Program-made: the position numbers and the translations under genes | NCBI RefSeq assembly: GCF_020536995.1 | Contig: NC_068355.1 | Span: 71,364,053 to 71,428,052, forward strand | DNA: 64,000 bases | Reading direction: 5' to 3' | Source: Dreissena polymorpha | Taxonomy: Eukaryota > Mollusca > Bivalvia > Myida > Dreissenidae | Notes under the pieces: generated by a model | Database searches by the model: none | Told to the model about the DNA's origin: nothing | The model's input: the letters and a program-made list of their open reading frames with translations, nothing else | In this document: positions 44,465 to 55,646 of the stretch, one piece after another | How the letters are laid out: each line of letters starts with the position of its first letter | Position numbering within the stretch: position 1 is the stretch's first letter

Positions 44465-44746
44465 AATTAATTAATTAGTAGTAGTAGTAAGAGTTGTAAT
44501 GGTTGTGTTTGTATTGAATTCTGATAATACAACACAATGATGCTGCTGCTAACGATGATGATGATGAATATGATAATGCTGCTGCTGATTGTGATGATGA
44601 TTATATGATGGGACTTCGGTATTATAAAATTTGTGAGGTTCAAACACAAAACCTGTTGGATAATAAAACTTCTCATTTTATGACAAAAAAACTAGATTGT
44701 GGAGTAAAAAATAAGTATAAAATCCCTAATAGGAAAGCTACCATTA

Positions 44747-44945
44747 AAGGGCCATGTGGGCTTCATCAAAAGCAATGCATGAAACAGTTATATCTCCTTC
44801 AAATGAACTCAATATTGCTGTTCCAATTGATATGCTCAGAAATGCTTCTGGATGGGCATACACCAATGAGTACTTTCCTTCAGTTATTTCTTCTAAAGAC
44901 ACATTAACAACACTGTCGCCCTTAGCAGGAATTCTGGACGCCCCC
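44747..44945 (-). pseudogene. RecQ-like helicase fragment (DEAH box region)
   Basis: The minus-strand translation contains VNVSLEEITEGKYSLVYAHP, then EAFLS, then ITVSCIAFDEAHMAL followed by a stop and then Trp. This matches the RecQ helicase core around motif II (pattern I..GKY.LVY..PEA.L, then C.A.DEAH...WG). The Walker A part and all C-terminal motifs are absent, and a stop sits just after the DEAH box. There is no neighbouring exon in either direction that I can find, and a poly-C run (44941-44957) bounds it on the upstream side. It is a detached relic, either of a host helicase copy or of a mobile one. Confidence 0.65.
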
Positions 44946-44957
44946 CCCCCCCCCCCC

Positions 44958-47029
44958 AAGATGTTCCCTTCCCAGACATTTCCCCCATTTTAGTTTTAGT
45001 GCTTACATTACCTCCCCCCACCCCACAATTAATTTATAATGGTTTGGTTGAAGTATAATCTTGATTTATTATCAAAATGATTATTTTGCTAATGTAATCT
45101 TATGTAATTAACTTTTTATATGAAGCAGCTTGTTTGTTGTTTTCTTTGGATTAATCATTCATTATTTTTGTTAAACTGTTTAAGGAGTGCATGTAAATCA
45201 TTAGTAAGACGTGCATGTTGGTGTACTAGAGGAATACTAGAGGAATATATGGGATATTCTAAAAATCTTACACATGTTGTTTTTAATATAATTAAAAAGG
45301 ATCAATTGATGAATTAATTCAGTTTGAGTCAACTTGGGCTGGGTTGTGGAACTATAGTTATTTGTTGTTTTTAATCCAATTAAATAGGGTACTATGTAAC
45401 TGTCAAAGAAAATATGCATTCATACGCATATAATCCAAGTATTGGATGTCACTGATATTTTCAATTTTAATAGTAGCTAATTAAGACTAATTAAAACAGA
45501 ATTGGACTTTCCTTGCAAAGTATTTCATTATTAATAATATAATAAGCTAATGTAAACAAAAGATATTGATATTTAAATAAGTTAACTCAATGATATTAAT
45601 AATATTTAAATTTGCCCCCCAAAACTAGGGCAGGTAGATAGGAAGGATTTTTTTTTTGGAAAACCAACAGTGTTGTCAGTGTTAAATATTTGTAAAGCTT
45701 CTTCAATTTCAGTTTTACATTTTATGACCTGCAACATATTCTATGCTACTTTATTTCACTAAGGTAAGTCATTAAAGTGTTATTTATTTTTCAACTATAT
45801 AATGAATCACTACCCCATTTAAAGATGACACCTAATCTAAATTCATTAATATAATAGTTATAATTGTTTTATTGTAACATACTATTCCACTGAAAATGAC
45901 CACCATAGAAAATCAATGCTGTGCTTTTACTAAATTTTTCGTTGATCTCAATTTTTAAAGAAAAAAATCTATCAGGCACTTATAAAAAGATATATAATTA
46001 GGGTGTCAAAATTTAACTAACTGAACAAGTCAATTTGAACTTCTCTTGCAATGCAAATGGAGCCACTTGAAATATCAAATTGTTCCCATACTAGTCGGCA
46101 ATATAGCTATGACATTGTTTCTATTCAAAACATGCATCAGACACACCTTCTGAAACTTTTTAAGCGGTTTTGAAAACGCTATTTCATTGCAAACTTTCGT
46201 CAATAAAGGATACATGTTGTTATACAACCGAAAGTGAAAGTACAGTTTAAAAAAATTGAATAAAGAGCGAAAATGTTGAAAACTAACGAAAATTTTAATT
46301 GATACTAACATAAAACCGTAAGACTGAACAAAATAATACTTAACTTTTAAATCAAAGCACGAATGTTTACTTATAAAGCAAATTCTTCATTCATCCGCGG
46401 ACTTCTTTGTGTCGTAGTCATAAATGCCTCCAAATGGAGGTGCGTGATGCGTCTAAGTATAGAGGTGACAATAACGTAGTGACGTCACCATCTATGTATA
46501 GAATGGGTAAAACACCGTATAAAATTATGTATTTCCGTGACTGATCGAAAAAGGTGGTAATTGGAAAACGGTAGTGGGGAATACATAAATGCTATGTCAT
46601 ATTCATGTCGATCAGTCACTGAGTATGGTCAATGAAAGTGAAATTGCATATACCAATTATAATGCTCTATAACTTCAGTTTCTTAATACAGTTAAAGTGA
46701 CCAGAAGGCAGTCCTGGGTTTACGTTTCATTTTCAAGGGGGAGAACCTCCAAAGCCCCCGATTGCAAGAGTGGTCATCCCCTCCCGCACAAACCCTTCGC
46801 TACTTCGTTGCTCAATAACAATCGTCGATGGCATAATTCGCACCCCCTTTTCAAAACCTGGCTACGGGCCTGATAGCATACACATCAATTGGTGTGCATT
46901 TATATACTTATTTGCCTATCTATGTTTTTGGGGTTAAATAAGTATTTAGGATATATTACTTTCTGGACGTGAGGTTACAACATGTATTAAGTGGAATCAA
47001 CTGAGTTTCTTAACGTGTGCTTTCAGATA
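44958..47029. other. No feature recognised
   Basis: AT-rich intergenic sequence. Several small frames (45120-45317, 46075-46311) resemble no protein I know. Confidence 0.45.
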
Positions 47030-47307
47030 ATTTATGTAACCATAGACCAACAATTTGTTGGTCGCATCGGAGACGCAGATAATTTGACACAGATTTCGAC
47101 CGCGCGGAATGTCGGTTTGTAGGTCACACGATAAATTTTGACCAATCAAAAAGGCGCTCTTAGGGGGCGCGTCAACAACGTCAACACCTCGCGAATCGGA
47201 CCAAAACAGTGTTATTGTTTAGATAATACGGTCAGGAAACTCCGATTTACTCGAACAAAATAATTATTTGTGATCACTATTTAAATAAAAGTGTCGTTGT
47301 GTTCGGT
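47030..47307 (+). promoter_or_regulatory. Probable promoter and 5' leader of the PNPLA2-like gene
   Basis: GC rises relative to the flanks (GACCGCGCGGAATG, GGGGGCGCGTC). A CCAAT-type word lies in GACCAATCAAAAAGGCGC near 47145, and there is a perfect 19-bp palindrome GACCAACAATTTGTTGGTC near 47045. No clear TATA box. The first coding ATG follows at 47308. Confidence 0.4.
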
Positions 47308-47470
47308 ATGAATTTCTCGTTCGCAGGATGTGGCTTTCTCGGAATATATCACGTTGGAGTGGCTAGTTGCCTTCGACAGCATGCACCACATCTGATCGAG
47401 ACCTGTCAGTTCGCAGGGGCAAGTGCTGGGGCCATTGTATCCTGCTGCTTGATATGTAACTGCTGTTTAG
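47308..47470 (+). CDS. PNPLA2: PNPLA2-like exon 1
   Basis: ATG at 47308, donor TTTAG|GTATGC. Codes the glycine-rich loop and the GASAG nucleophile elbow. The first in-frame ATG aligns about seven residues inside human ATGL. Upstream in-frame codons lack another ATG before the leader becomes non-coding. Confidence 0.9.
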
Positions 47471-50400
47471 GTATGCTGGCTTTGTATTTCATTTAAAGTT
47501 GTGAGACATGTATCAATTGTATGTTTTGTTTTAATTGTATAGGTTGGCAAAGTGCCAGAGAGTACTTAAGGAAATAATGTATGTATAGCGTGTGATTATA
47601 TATTATGTAATGTTCAGCCCACGGCACCCACATTGACACAGTTCAGTGGGTACTTTAAAAGTCACTGACCCTGCAGTGCTCCTGGCTTACAAAATCAGCT
47701 AACCTTTATACACTTTGTGTCCACTTTAACCCATTCATGCCTAGTGGACTATCCCATCTGTCTAAATTGGATCAATTTATTTTCAAAATTTGGGATGTCT
47801 AGTATAATTATATTTAGAATATTTATTGCAGAAATTCCTTAAAGCAAACAGCGCAGACCCTGATGAGACGCCGCATCATGCAGCGTCTCATCTGGATTTA
47901 CGCTTTTTGCCAATGCCTTTTTTCTAGACGATACTAAAACATAAACGGGTTAATTTTCATTTATTTTTGTTGCATGTCACTGTTAATATTAGCAAAAAAT
48001 ATGATCAGCCTCAGGTTATCAGAGTAAAATTGTAGTCTTCAATGTCTGTCATTGTGAATCAAATTTTATTCACTTCTAGTCGTGCTTTGTTCCTTAATGA
48101 TTGTACAAATAAAACATCTGTGAAAATATTACTCTGTATCATTTATGTGCTGTACAATTACTGCAAAGTTGATTACCCGGTAGTTGCATTTTTAAAGCCA
48201 GGTCAAGTAACTTTGTGGTCAGTATACATGAAATGTTGAGACATTAGTGTGTCTGGACAAGTGGATTTGAAAGTTAATGTCAATTTGTGGTTACATTTAT
48301 ATAGGTGACTGTACAACATTTACACTCCGGCTGGCAACAAAGGCTCGTTCATCCACTCTTGGACCTCTTCATCCGCGTTTCAAGATCGTCAAAATCCTCA
48401 GAGAAGCCTTACGAGAAGTATTACCAGACAATGCACATGAAATCGCCAGTGGAAAGCTTCACATTTCACTCACAAGAGTCAGTGATTGGAAAAATGTTGT
48501 TGTATCCGAATACAGCTCAAAGGAAGAGCTGATTCAGGTAGTAATAAGATAACCAAAAGAAAATAGTTTATTTATTTAAGAGAAAAAACTTAAAATAAAC
48601 TTAAAATATTAATTTAGCAGTGACCATTGAGGCCATTTTTAACCCTTTACTTCTTGAGTCTCAGATACATATTTTCATGCATTTTTAGTCCCTTAGAATG
48701 TTATATTTAATTTAAGACCTTTCTTACTAGATTCAAGTTTTTTTAAGGCTTCGTTTCCCTTAGACACTGATAAGCAGCAAACAGTATAAAACCTGAACAG
48801 ACTGCGAGTGACCGGCAGGCAGTTATGGTTTTATGCTGTTTGCACATAGCCATTTTCACTTTGCTTCAACATGGGAAAGGGTTACGGTAATCAGCCCACA
48901 TACCTGAGTTGTGACTTATGTATGTAAATAAGTGCAAGACACATTACTTTATATTTTGCATTTTAGAAAACCAATGCTCATTATTACAATTCTTAGCTCA
49001 CTTAGTGTAGTGAGTTTTTTTTAGTGATATCCATCATTATAAAGTAGTTATCTTGAGCAATATTTCAGAGAAATGTTTTTCATTGACTTCAACCTTTTGC
49101 AATTGGACGAAGAAGGAAACACAGGATATATTTTTGACCATTTTTTGTTTTTAAAAACCTATTACCAGTCTCAAGTGTAAATTGTATTAATGGAGAAGTT
49201 AGGTTAATCAGCTAAACTATATATAAAGATCATGTAAGCAGTTTCAACATAGCTAGTAGAATGAATTTTGATAATCTATTGTTAAAGAATACTCATTTGA
49301 AAGCATCAACTGGTATGACAAATGACAAGCACTTTGTTTCACAATTTGATGACTTATTATGTGTAATTGATGCATTATAGTCTTTTACTTCTCAAATAAC
49401 TCACATAGGCTACTTACAAGGAAGCATCATTAGAAATTTCAATTGAAGCATAATTCTGCATTTGTCAGTTTTGTCAATTTAAATTCCTCCAGATTAGGCT
49501 TTAGCTGCCTTGCACTTTATAGATGCAAATGTTACCATTATTTATTAAACAAACAAAATGTGTTTTTTTACGGTACATGTATGAAAGTTAAATTAATATA
49601 AACAAAATGTTGTTTTTATTTAAGCTATATATATACTTAAAGTTAAACAAAGCAAAATTTTAAGAGCAATCAACAATTATTCAGCAAGAAAGTGTCTAGA
49701 CATAATTTTTTTGACCATTTGAAAATTTCATTTGACCCCTGAGAATTTCAAGCACAGGGTAAACATAAAAAACATTGAAATTCCAGATTTGCATGCATGT
49801 ATCATGCACAGCAGGTATATACAATGTACACTTTAATCGCGGGATACGGATTTGTAACTTGGAATGTTGGAATGTTATCGAGGATAAATATTCCATGAGT
49901 CACATTGTTTGATGTTCTGCTTTTCAGGCGTTGATGTGTAGCGCCCATGTTCCATTCTACTCTGGCTTGGTTCCTCCAATGTTTCGAGGCGTGGTAGGTT
50001 TCAAAAACATTGTAAAAAATATTTATTTATTTAAAACCTGCAAGCACTGCAACTGTTGCATTTAAAGCGATTTTTTGCCCCAATTTTTTTTGGAAATGTA
50101 CTGGTACTATACCAATTTGAAAAAATAATCAACAAAAACCCTGAAATTGGGATAATTCAAGTAGTGAAATCTTAAGATTGAGAATTATGGGTCATTTTAT
50201 GGGCTTGATGTAAATTGCACAATTCAAACAAATTCAAATATTCATTGACATGAATTTTGGCTTGAAATGTTCTGTTAATGCACGTTTGGCTTGAAATGTT
50301 CTGTTAATGCACGTTTGGCTTGAAATGTTCTGTTAATGCACGTTTGGAACGTAATTTGAAATGTTCCTTCCTTTTGGATATTTTTCAGATGGCAATATGG

Positions 50401-53400
50401 AATTTTGTATTTTTTCCTCAATCGGTAAAGTACCTTTCCTTTTACAGGTACCTTATAAAGAAGGAAAAAAGTTGCTGATTAAAACAAAGTGTTTCTTGTG
50501 TTGTATAACAACAAAGTGTTTCATGTGTTAAGCAAGCCCTGATAATTTTTATAAAGAGATCCAAACTAAATTGTCAAAATGCCAAATATTGAAGTCATTG
50601 GAATTTATTGATATTTAAGCTGTTGAAAATTCTTTAAAAAAAGTTATTTTTGTAAAACTATTTACAAGGATTTTTTCGTTGTTGCATCTGTTGAAATTTG
50701 GGATAATGAATATTTATTTACTAATTCAGAGGTATGTGGATGGTGGTCTCAGTGACAACATTCCTGCCATCAACGAGCAGACGGTCTCCATTTCCCCGTT
50801 CTCCGGGGAGAGCGATATCTGCCCCAAGGATCTGTCTGCCAACACGAACCACATATACCTGGCCAACACAAGCATGCAATGGACGATGGAGAATGTGTAC
50901 CGATTGTCCCGTGCACTGTTTCCGCCTCACCCGGCTATACTTAGTGATATGTGCCAGCAAGGCTTTGATGATACACTCAAGTACCTGCAGAACAACAGTA
51001 TGACTTCTATTGATTTCGCAAGATTTAATAATTTTTAAAGCCTGATGAAAATAGCAAATTAAACAAAATTGCTATGTACGTCAAAATATACAAAGCTTGT
51101 TTTTAATTCTAAGAGAACAATGAGCGAACAATGTACATCAAATTTGAGTACCAAAATATTATTTGTAAAGAAATTTGAATTTGATTCATTTATCAGTGAA
51201 AAAATAACAAATGTTAGTTTGAATGCATAAATAAATCAAAATAAATATATGCAAAGTTTCAGCTAACAAACAAGGAACAACTTATTCAAATTGTGCATTT
51301 ACTGTGCCATTATAAATTAAATGTGTTTTTTTCCTGAGGATCTATTTTACGGCATAAATCAGGTTGAGAGAGAATTAAATTTTTCACAGAACATGGTAGA
51401 ATAGTGCAATTACCTGAATGTTATTTGTTCCCTGCTCCAGATCTGTTATCCTGCGTGCGCCACCTCAGTGTTCGCAGCGTGATACGTCAGGTCAAGGTGC
51501 CTGTCATGGAGATGGAGCCCACACCTGTGACCTCCTACCCAGAACTTGATATGCCCAGTATGTCCTGTGTGCCAAGTACGTCCGATGCATCGTGTATGGC
51601 TAGTACGTCGGGGCTGGCTCGTAGGTCTGGTATATCCTGTGAGGAGCAGGGTGAGGATTGTGACCAACACAACTGCCACGAGTGTAAGAGGAAAAGACAT
51701 ATGGCTCTAGTGGACAAGCTGCCCCACAAAGTGGGCTCCGGTAAGACAGGCATTCTAGATGTGTCTTATTGACCATGCTATTGGATTGTTGTGTTGTATT
51801 AGCATGCCTTCTTAGGTTTCAGTATATCATTCAAACACTGTTGACAGTGTACTTTTTTTTTCAAAACATGCTGGTCACAGTTAAGCCCCTGCTTTCTGTT
51901 TACCTAAACTAATTAAGTGAAGTCATAGCCTTATTGCGACTACACAACAAAATATTTGAATTTTAAATGTTCACTACCTTTCTACTATAAATTAATTGAT
52001 GTACAATCTATTGCAATTTGAAAACAGTTTGCTTAACTTGCCTGTGTATTAAAACATACTTAAGCTTTTATCTGTCCCAGTTGTTCATACTTTTGTGTGG
52101 CTGTTCCAGCCCTGCAGGAGGCAATAGATGACATGAATAGGGGCCTGAAGGGCTATGTGCACCGACACCGCAGTCTGAAGATCCTCTCCATGCTGGCCAC
52201 AACATGGTTCCTGCCTGTAGACATGAGCCTCACATTTGCAGTCAGGTACTTGCGGTACTATCTCACATTAAAGAAGTGAAATTCTTGAATGTTCAGGAAT
52301 ATTATCTCCTAATCTTTCTCCACTCAGTTGCAATGTGAAAATGGCTATGTGCAAACAGCATAAACCAGACCAGCCTGCTAGTAACTCGCAGTCTGTTCAG
52401 GTTTAATGCTGTTTGCTGGCCATCAGTATCTAAAGGTTGGAAATGAAGTCTTTAAAACAATAATCTGGTAAGAAAGGTCTTTGTGAAATTTAACTTTCTA
52501 AGGGACTACAAACACCATAAAATAAGTATCTAAGTGGTTATAAAGGGTTAAAGTAGTGAATTTCTTGAATGGTTAGGAATGTTATCATCTAATCTATTGC
52601 TTTTTAACCCTTTCCCTCTCGGAGGCAAAGTAAAAATGGCTATGTGCAAACAGCATAAAACAAGAACAGCCTGCGAGAAACTTGCAGTCTGTTCAGGTTT
52701 TATGTTGTTTGCTGCTCATCAGTATCTATTGTTTGAAAATGAAGCCTTTAAAATTTGAAACTAGTAAAGAGGTCTTGAATTTTATTTAACTTGCTGATGG
52801 ACTACAAATGCGTCAAACTATGTTTATAAGTGAAAAAGGGTTTATTATCAACTTAATCAGAATGAATTTTAAATGAAATTTGGTAAATGATATCATATTG
52901 TTGATTAACATTTGTTGTAAGTTTCACTAGCATTTCTGTTTTCTTAGTAATTGTATGCAATAAAATAAGTCAGATTTTGAAATGATTACAAAAGTTTTTA
53001 AGAACTATAATTGACTAGTATACAGATTAGTATGTTAATCAAATTAATTATAACTTTATGTAGTCAAATGTTAATGTTTTTTGTGCAGGTTTCTGGAGTA
53101 TCTACCTCACCTGCCACGTGATGTTCAGGCTGTATACAAGGAGACTGCTGACATCTTGCGTTATCTTGTGACAAATATCAGAAACCATCAACGCAGATAT
53201 ACGGCCAGGTACGTTCAATTGTTGTACGGCCAGGTACGTTCAATTGTTGCATGATTTAGATTTTATCATCTTATCTTTCTGATTAAATACTAAATTGTAA
53301 TTGATCAGGGTATATATATATATGTGTGTTTATAGGGTCATTCGCCCTGTGTTTTTCTACATGAAGTTATGTAGATAAGTTTATTTACGCTTTTAATTGA

Positions 53401-55606
53401 AAAAGAAATAGATTGATACATTTCCAGAAACATTAACATTATATGGTTGAGAAAAGATATACATGTGATGCATGTAAATTAGCGGACCAAATCTTCAATA
53501 ACTATTTGGTCAATGTAAATATTTCTTTGATATTTTATCTAACATGTTTTTTTATGTTCCACCCACTATAGTGGGGGACATATTGTTTTTGCCCTGTCTG
53601 TTGGTGTGTTTGTTTGGGCCAACTTTAACATTTGCCATAACTTCATATTTGGCATGCATGTGTATCTTATGGAGCTGTACATTTTGAGTGGTGAAAAGTC
53701 AAGGTCAAAGTCATCCTTCAAGGTCAAAGGTCAAATATATGGGTCAAAATTGCTCATTTAATGAACACGTGCAATATTGAAGATGGCAACTTGATATTTA
53801 GCATGCATGTGTATCTCATGGAGCTGCACATTTTGAGTGTTGAAAGGTCAAGGTCATCCTTCAAGTTCAAAATCAAATATATGGGGACATACTGTTTCAC
53901 AAACACATCTCTTGTTTTTGTGCTTAATTATGCCCCCCTTCGAAGAAGAGGGGATATATTGCATTGCTCATGTCGGTTGGTCGGTCTGTCGGTCCGTCCA
54001 ACAGGTGGTTGTCAGATGATAACTCAAGAACGCTTGGGCCTAGGATCATGAAACTTCATAGGTACATTGATCATGACTCGCAGATGACCCCTATTGATTT
54101 TGAGGTCACTAGGTCAAAGGTCAAGGTCACGGTGACCCGAAATAGTAAAATGGTTTCCGGATGATAACTGAAGAACGCATACGCCTAGGATCATGAAACT
54201 TCATGGGTAGATTGATCATGACTTGCAGATGACCCCTATTGATTTTGAGGTCACTAGGTCAAAGGTCAAGGTGACCCAAAATAGTAAAATTGCTTTCGGA
54301 TGATAACTAAAGAACGCATACGCCTAGGATCATGAAACTTCATGGGTAGATTGATCATGACTCGCAGATGACCTCTATTGATTTTGAGGTCACTAGGTCA
54401 AAGGTCAAGGTCACGGTGACCCGAAATAGTAAATTGTTTTCGGATGATAACTCAAGAACGCATACGCCTAGGATCATTTAACTTCATAGGTAGATTGATC
54501 ATGACTCACAGATGACCCCTATTGATTTTGAGGTCACAAGGTCATGGTCACGGTGACCCGAAATAGTAAAATGATTTTTGGATGATAACTCAAGAACGCT
54601 TTTGCTTAGGATCATGACACTTCATAGGTACATTGAGCGTGACTCGCAGATGACCCCTATTGATTTTCAGGTCACTAGGTCAAAGGTCAAGGTCACAGTG
54701 ACAAAAAACGAATTCACACAATGGCTGCCACTACAACCGACAGCCCATATGGGGGGCATGCATGTTTTACAAACAGCCCTTGTTTTATTTATTTTTTTTA
54801 ATTTATGAATATATATTTTACTGATTTACTTAGAATACCTGATTAATATATTGCTTGATTGGAGATGGGGGAGTTCATTCCTTTCCTCATCATCATGCTG
54901 TTGCAAATATTGAAGACATATGTATTTAAAAATCTTATGTGAATTTCTGTTGGTGCAGGTTCACATGCCAACTTGCAATCACTGAGATCAACTACAACAT
55001 TGAGAACGATATCTGCCCCACACCATCCCCCCAGCACAGGTCACAGAGTCCAACAAACCATCCAATATCCGCAACCTGAATTTCGAATTTGCTGTCGACC
55101 TTGACACAAAGAACCAGTCCCAGTCCAAGAATGATTCAGTTACGCTTGATCATTTACCTCTTCATCGGGATGTTGTTCTTGCGCCTTTACCTGGGTCCCG
55201 GCCAAGGGCTGACAGTATAAGTGCCAGACTTAATTCACCACTGATGTTGAAGAAGCATTTAAAGAGTTCAGGTCTAAATGCGGAGTGGTTTGACACATTT
55301 GAGCAGTGCCTTCATGTCACAAACCAGATGGAGGCTGTCATGGCATACCATTACAGAGATGAGGGAAACACAGGATGTTACATGTTTGAAGAGATATATT
55401 CATTCGCTGATGGTGATATTGAAATGGGATGCGAAGATAATCAACCCGAAACTGTTGACTTTCCGGAAAGGCCAAGGAGTTGGTCTGAAGGTCATTGTGA
55501 CAAGAAATTCAAACTGAACCACTTGGAGAAGGATATAGAAGAGTTTCTAGATCAAAGGGCAAGTATTGTTTTGAAGGAAGAAGATGTAATAAAAACTAGT
55601 TCGTAA
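47308..55606 (+). CDS. PNPLA2: Patatin-like phospholipase / triglyceride lipase (ATGL-like), eight exons
   Basis: Exons 47308-47470, 48305-48537, 49928-49993, 50730-50997, 51441-51740, 52110-52245, 53089-53208 and 54959-55606 join in phase, coding about 644 residues. The N-terminal patatin domain begins [20 protein letters not shown] with the GCGFLG oxyanion loop (7-12), nucleophile Ser39 in GASAG and catalytic Asp158 in VDGG. The Ser-Asp spacing of 119 equals that of human ATGL (Ser47, Asp166). [27 protein letters not shown] and [22 protein letters not shown] match ATGL closely. Members hydrolyse triacylglycerol on lipid droplets, with acyltransferase or retinyl-ester activity in some paralogues. 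The C-terminal half is less conserved; [18 protein letters not shown] corresponds to the ATGL lipid-droplet-binding hydrophobic region. The frame changes once in the last exon, at a run of six C near 55025. Introns hold repeat families A and B and piggyBac-type MITEs. Invertebrates usually have one PNPLA1-5 precursor, so the symbol is approximate. Confidence 0.9.
47730..47949. mobile_element. piggyBac-type MITE in intron 1
   Basis: TTAA then CCCATTCATGCCTAGTGG; right end AAACGGG then TTAA (47950-47953). Central 'CCTGATGAGACGCCGCATCA' palindrome with GTCTCATCTGGATT. Confidence 0.75.
48305..48537 (+). CDS. PNPLA2: PNPLA2-like exon 2
   Basis: Acceptor TTTATATAG, donor GATTCAG|GTAGTA. Encodes [20 protein letters not shown] through KEELIQ. 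This contains the LGPLHP and ISLTRVSD blocks strongly conserved in ATGL, adiponutrin and relatives. Confidence 0.9.
48643..48881. mobile_element. piggyBac-type MITE in intron 2
   Basis: TTAA then CCCTTTACTTCTTGAG; right end GGGAAAGGG then TTAC. Contains the palindrome CAAACAGTATAAAACCTGAA...GTTTTATGCTGTTTG. Same family as 52274-52840, opposite orientation. Confidence 0.7.
49928..49993 (+). CDS. PNPLA2: PNPLA2-like exon 3
   Basis: Only 22 codons, [20 protein letters not shown] then GV, between TGCTTTTCAG and GTG|GTAGGT. Matches the ATGL block that ends just before the catalytic Asp. Confidence 0.9.
50259..50345. repeat. Three perfect tandem copies of a 29-bp unit in intron 3
   Basis: Unit GGCTTGAAATGTTCTGTTAA then TGCACGTTT, three times in a row. 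Confidence 0.9.
50730..50997 (+). CDS. PNPLA2: PNPLA2-like exon 4
   Basis: Acceptor TACTAATTCAG, donor AACAACA|GTATGA. Starts [20 protein letters not shown] with the catalytic Asp, then [33 protein letters not shown] and the [12 protein letters not shown] helix. It ends the patatin domain. Confidence 0.9.
51441..51740 (+). CDS. PNPLA2: PNPLA2-like exon 5 (Ser/Cys-rich linker)
   Basis: Acceptor CCTGCTCCAG, donor GGCTCCG|GTAAGA. Encodes a linker absent or unrecognisable in vertebrate [24 protein letters not shown], a Ser/Thr-rich part, then a Cys cluster [14 protein letters not shown]. Exactly 300 bases, so skipping it would keep frame. Confidence 0.8.
52110..52245 (+). CDS. PNPLA2: PNPLA2-like exon 6
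   Basis: Acceptor GGCTGTTCCAG, donor [34 protein letters not shown] then [20 protein letters not shown]; the hydrophobic end corresponds to the droplet-targeting region of ATGL. Confidence 0.85.
52274..52840. repeat. Tandem duplication (about 280 bp) carrying a piggyBac-type MITE, intron 6
   Basis: Both copies start with 'GAA(A/T)TTCTTGAATG' and contain the palindrome CAAACAGCATAAAAC...GTTTTATG(C/T)TGTTTGC. The second has clear TTAA-CCCTTTCCCTCTCGG at 52604 and the first ends GGGTTAA at 52551. Confidence 0.7.
53089..53208 (+). CDS. PNPLA2: PNPLA2-like exon 7
   Basis: Acceptor TTTTTTGTGCAG, donor [31 protein letters not shown] then [21 protein letters not shown] 25-bp direct duplication places an identical donor at 53233|53234. 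Use of the second one shifts the frame of exon 8 and hits a stop soon after. Confidence 0.85.
53554..53917 (+). repeat. Family B repeat, complete, in intron 7
   Basis: TTCCACCCACTATAGTGGGG hairpin, GTCTGTTGGTGTG, two units, end 'ACAAACACATCTCTTGT'. Confidence 0.85.
53929..54783 (+). repeat. Family A repeat, complete, in intron 7
   Basis: GCCCCCCTTCGAAGAAGAGG hairpin, GGTCGGTCTGTCGGTCCGTC, about five units, end 'ACAAACAGCCCTTGT'. Four units hold AGGTCAAAGGTCA. It lies 175 bp before the last exon. Confidence 0.9.
54959..55606 (+). CDS. PNPLA2: PNPLA2-like exon 8 (last)
   Basis: Acceptor GTTGGTGCAG. Begins [20 protein letters not shown] in phase with exon 7. From about 55030 onward the coding signal continues one frame away ([20 protein letters not shown] and on to DVIKTSS, stop 55604-55606); the original frame meets a stop at about 55080. 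The switch falls at a run of six C (55025-55031), so a one-base length error or variant there explains it. The acidic, Glu/Asp-rich end ([20 protein letters not shown]) has no match I know. Confidence 0.8.
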
Positions 55607-55646
55607 TGCTAAAGTTGAAGTGGGGATGAAATAATTCTATGTTTAT

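Noticed and set aside
44164-44466. 100-residue Ser-rich open frame
   Set aside because: It is the AGT microsatellite read in frame.
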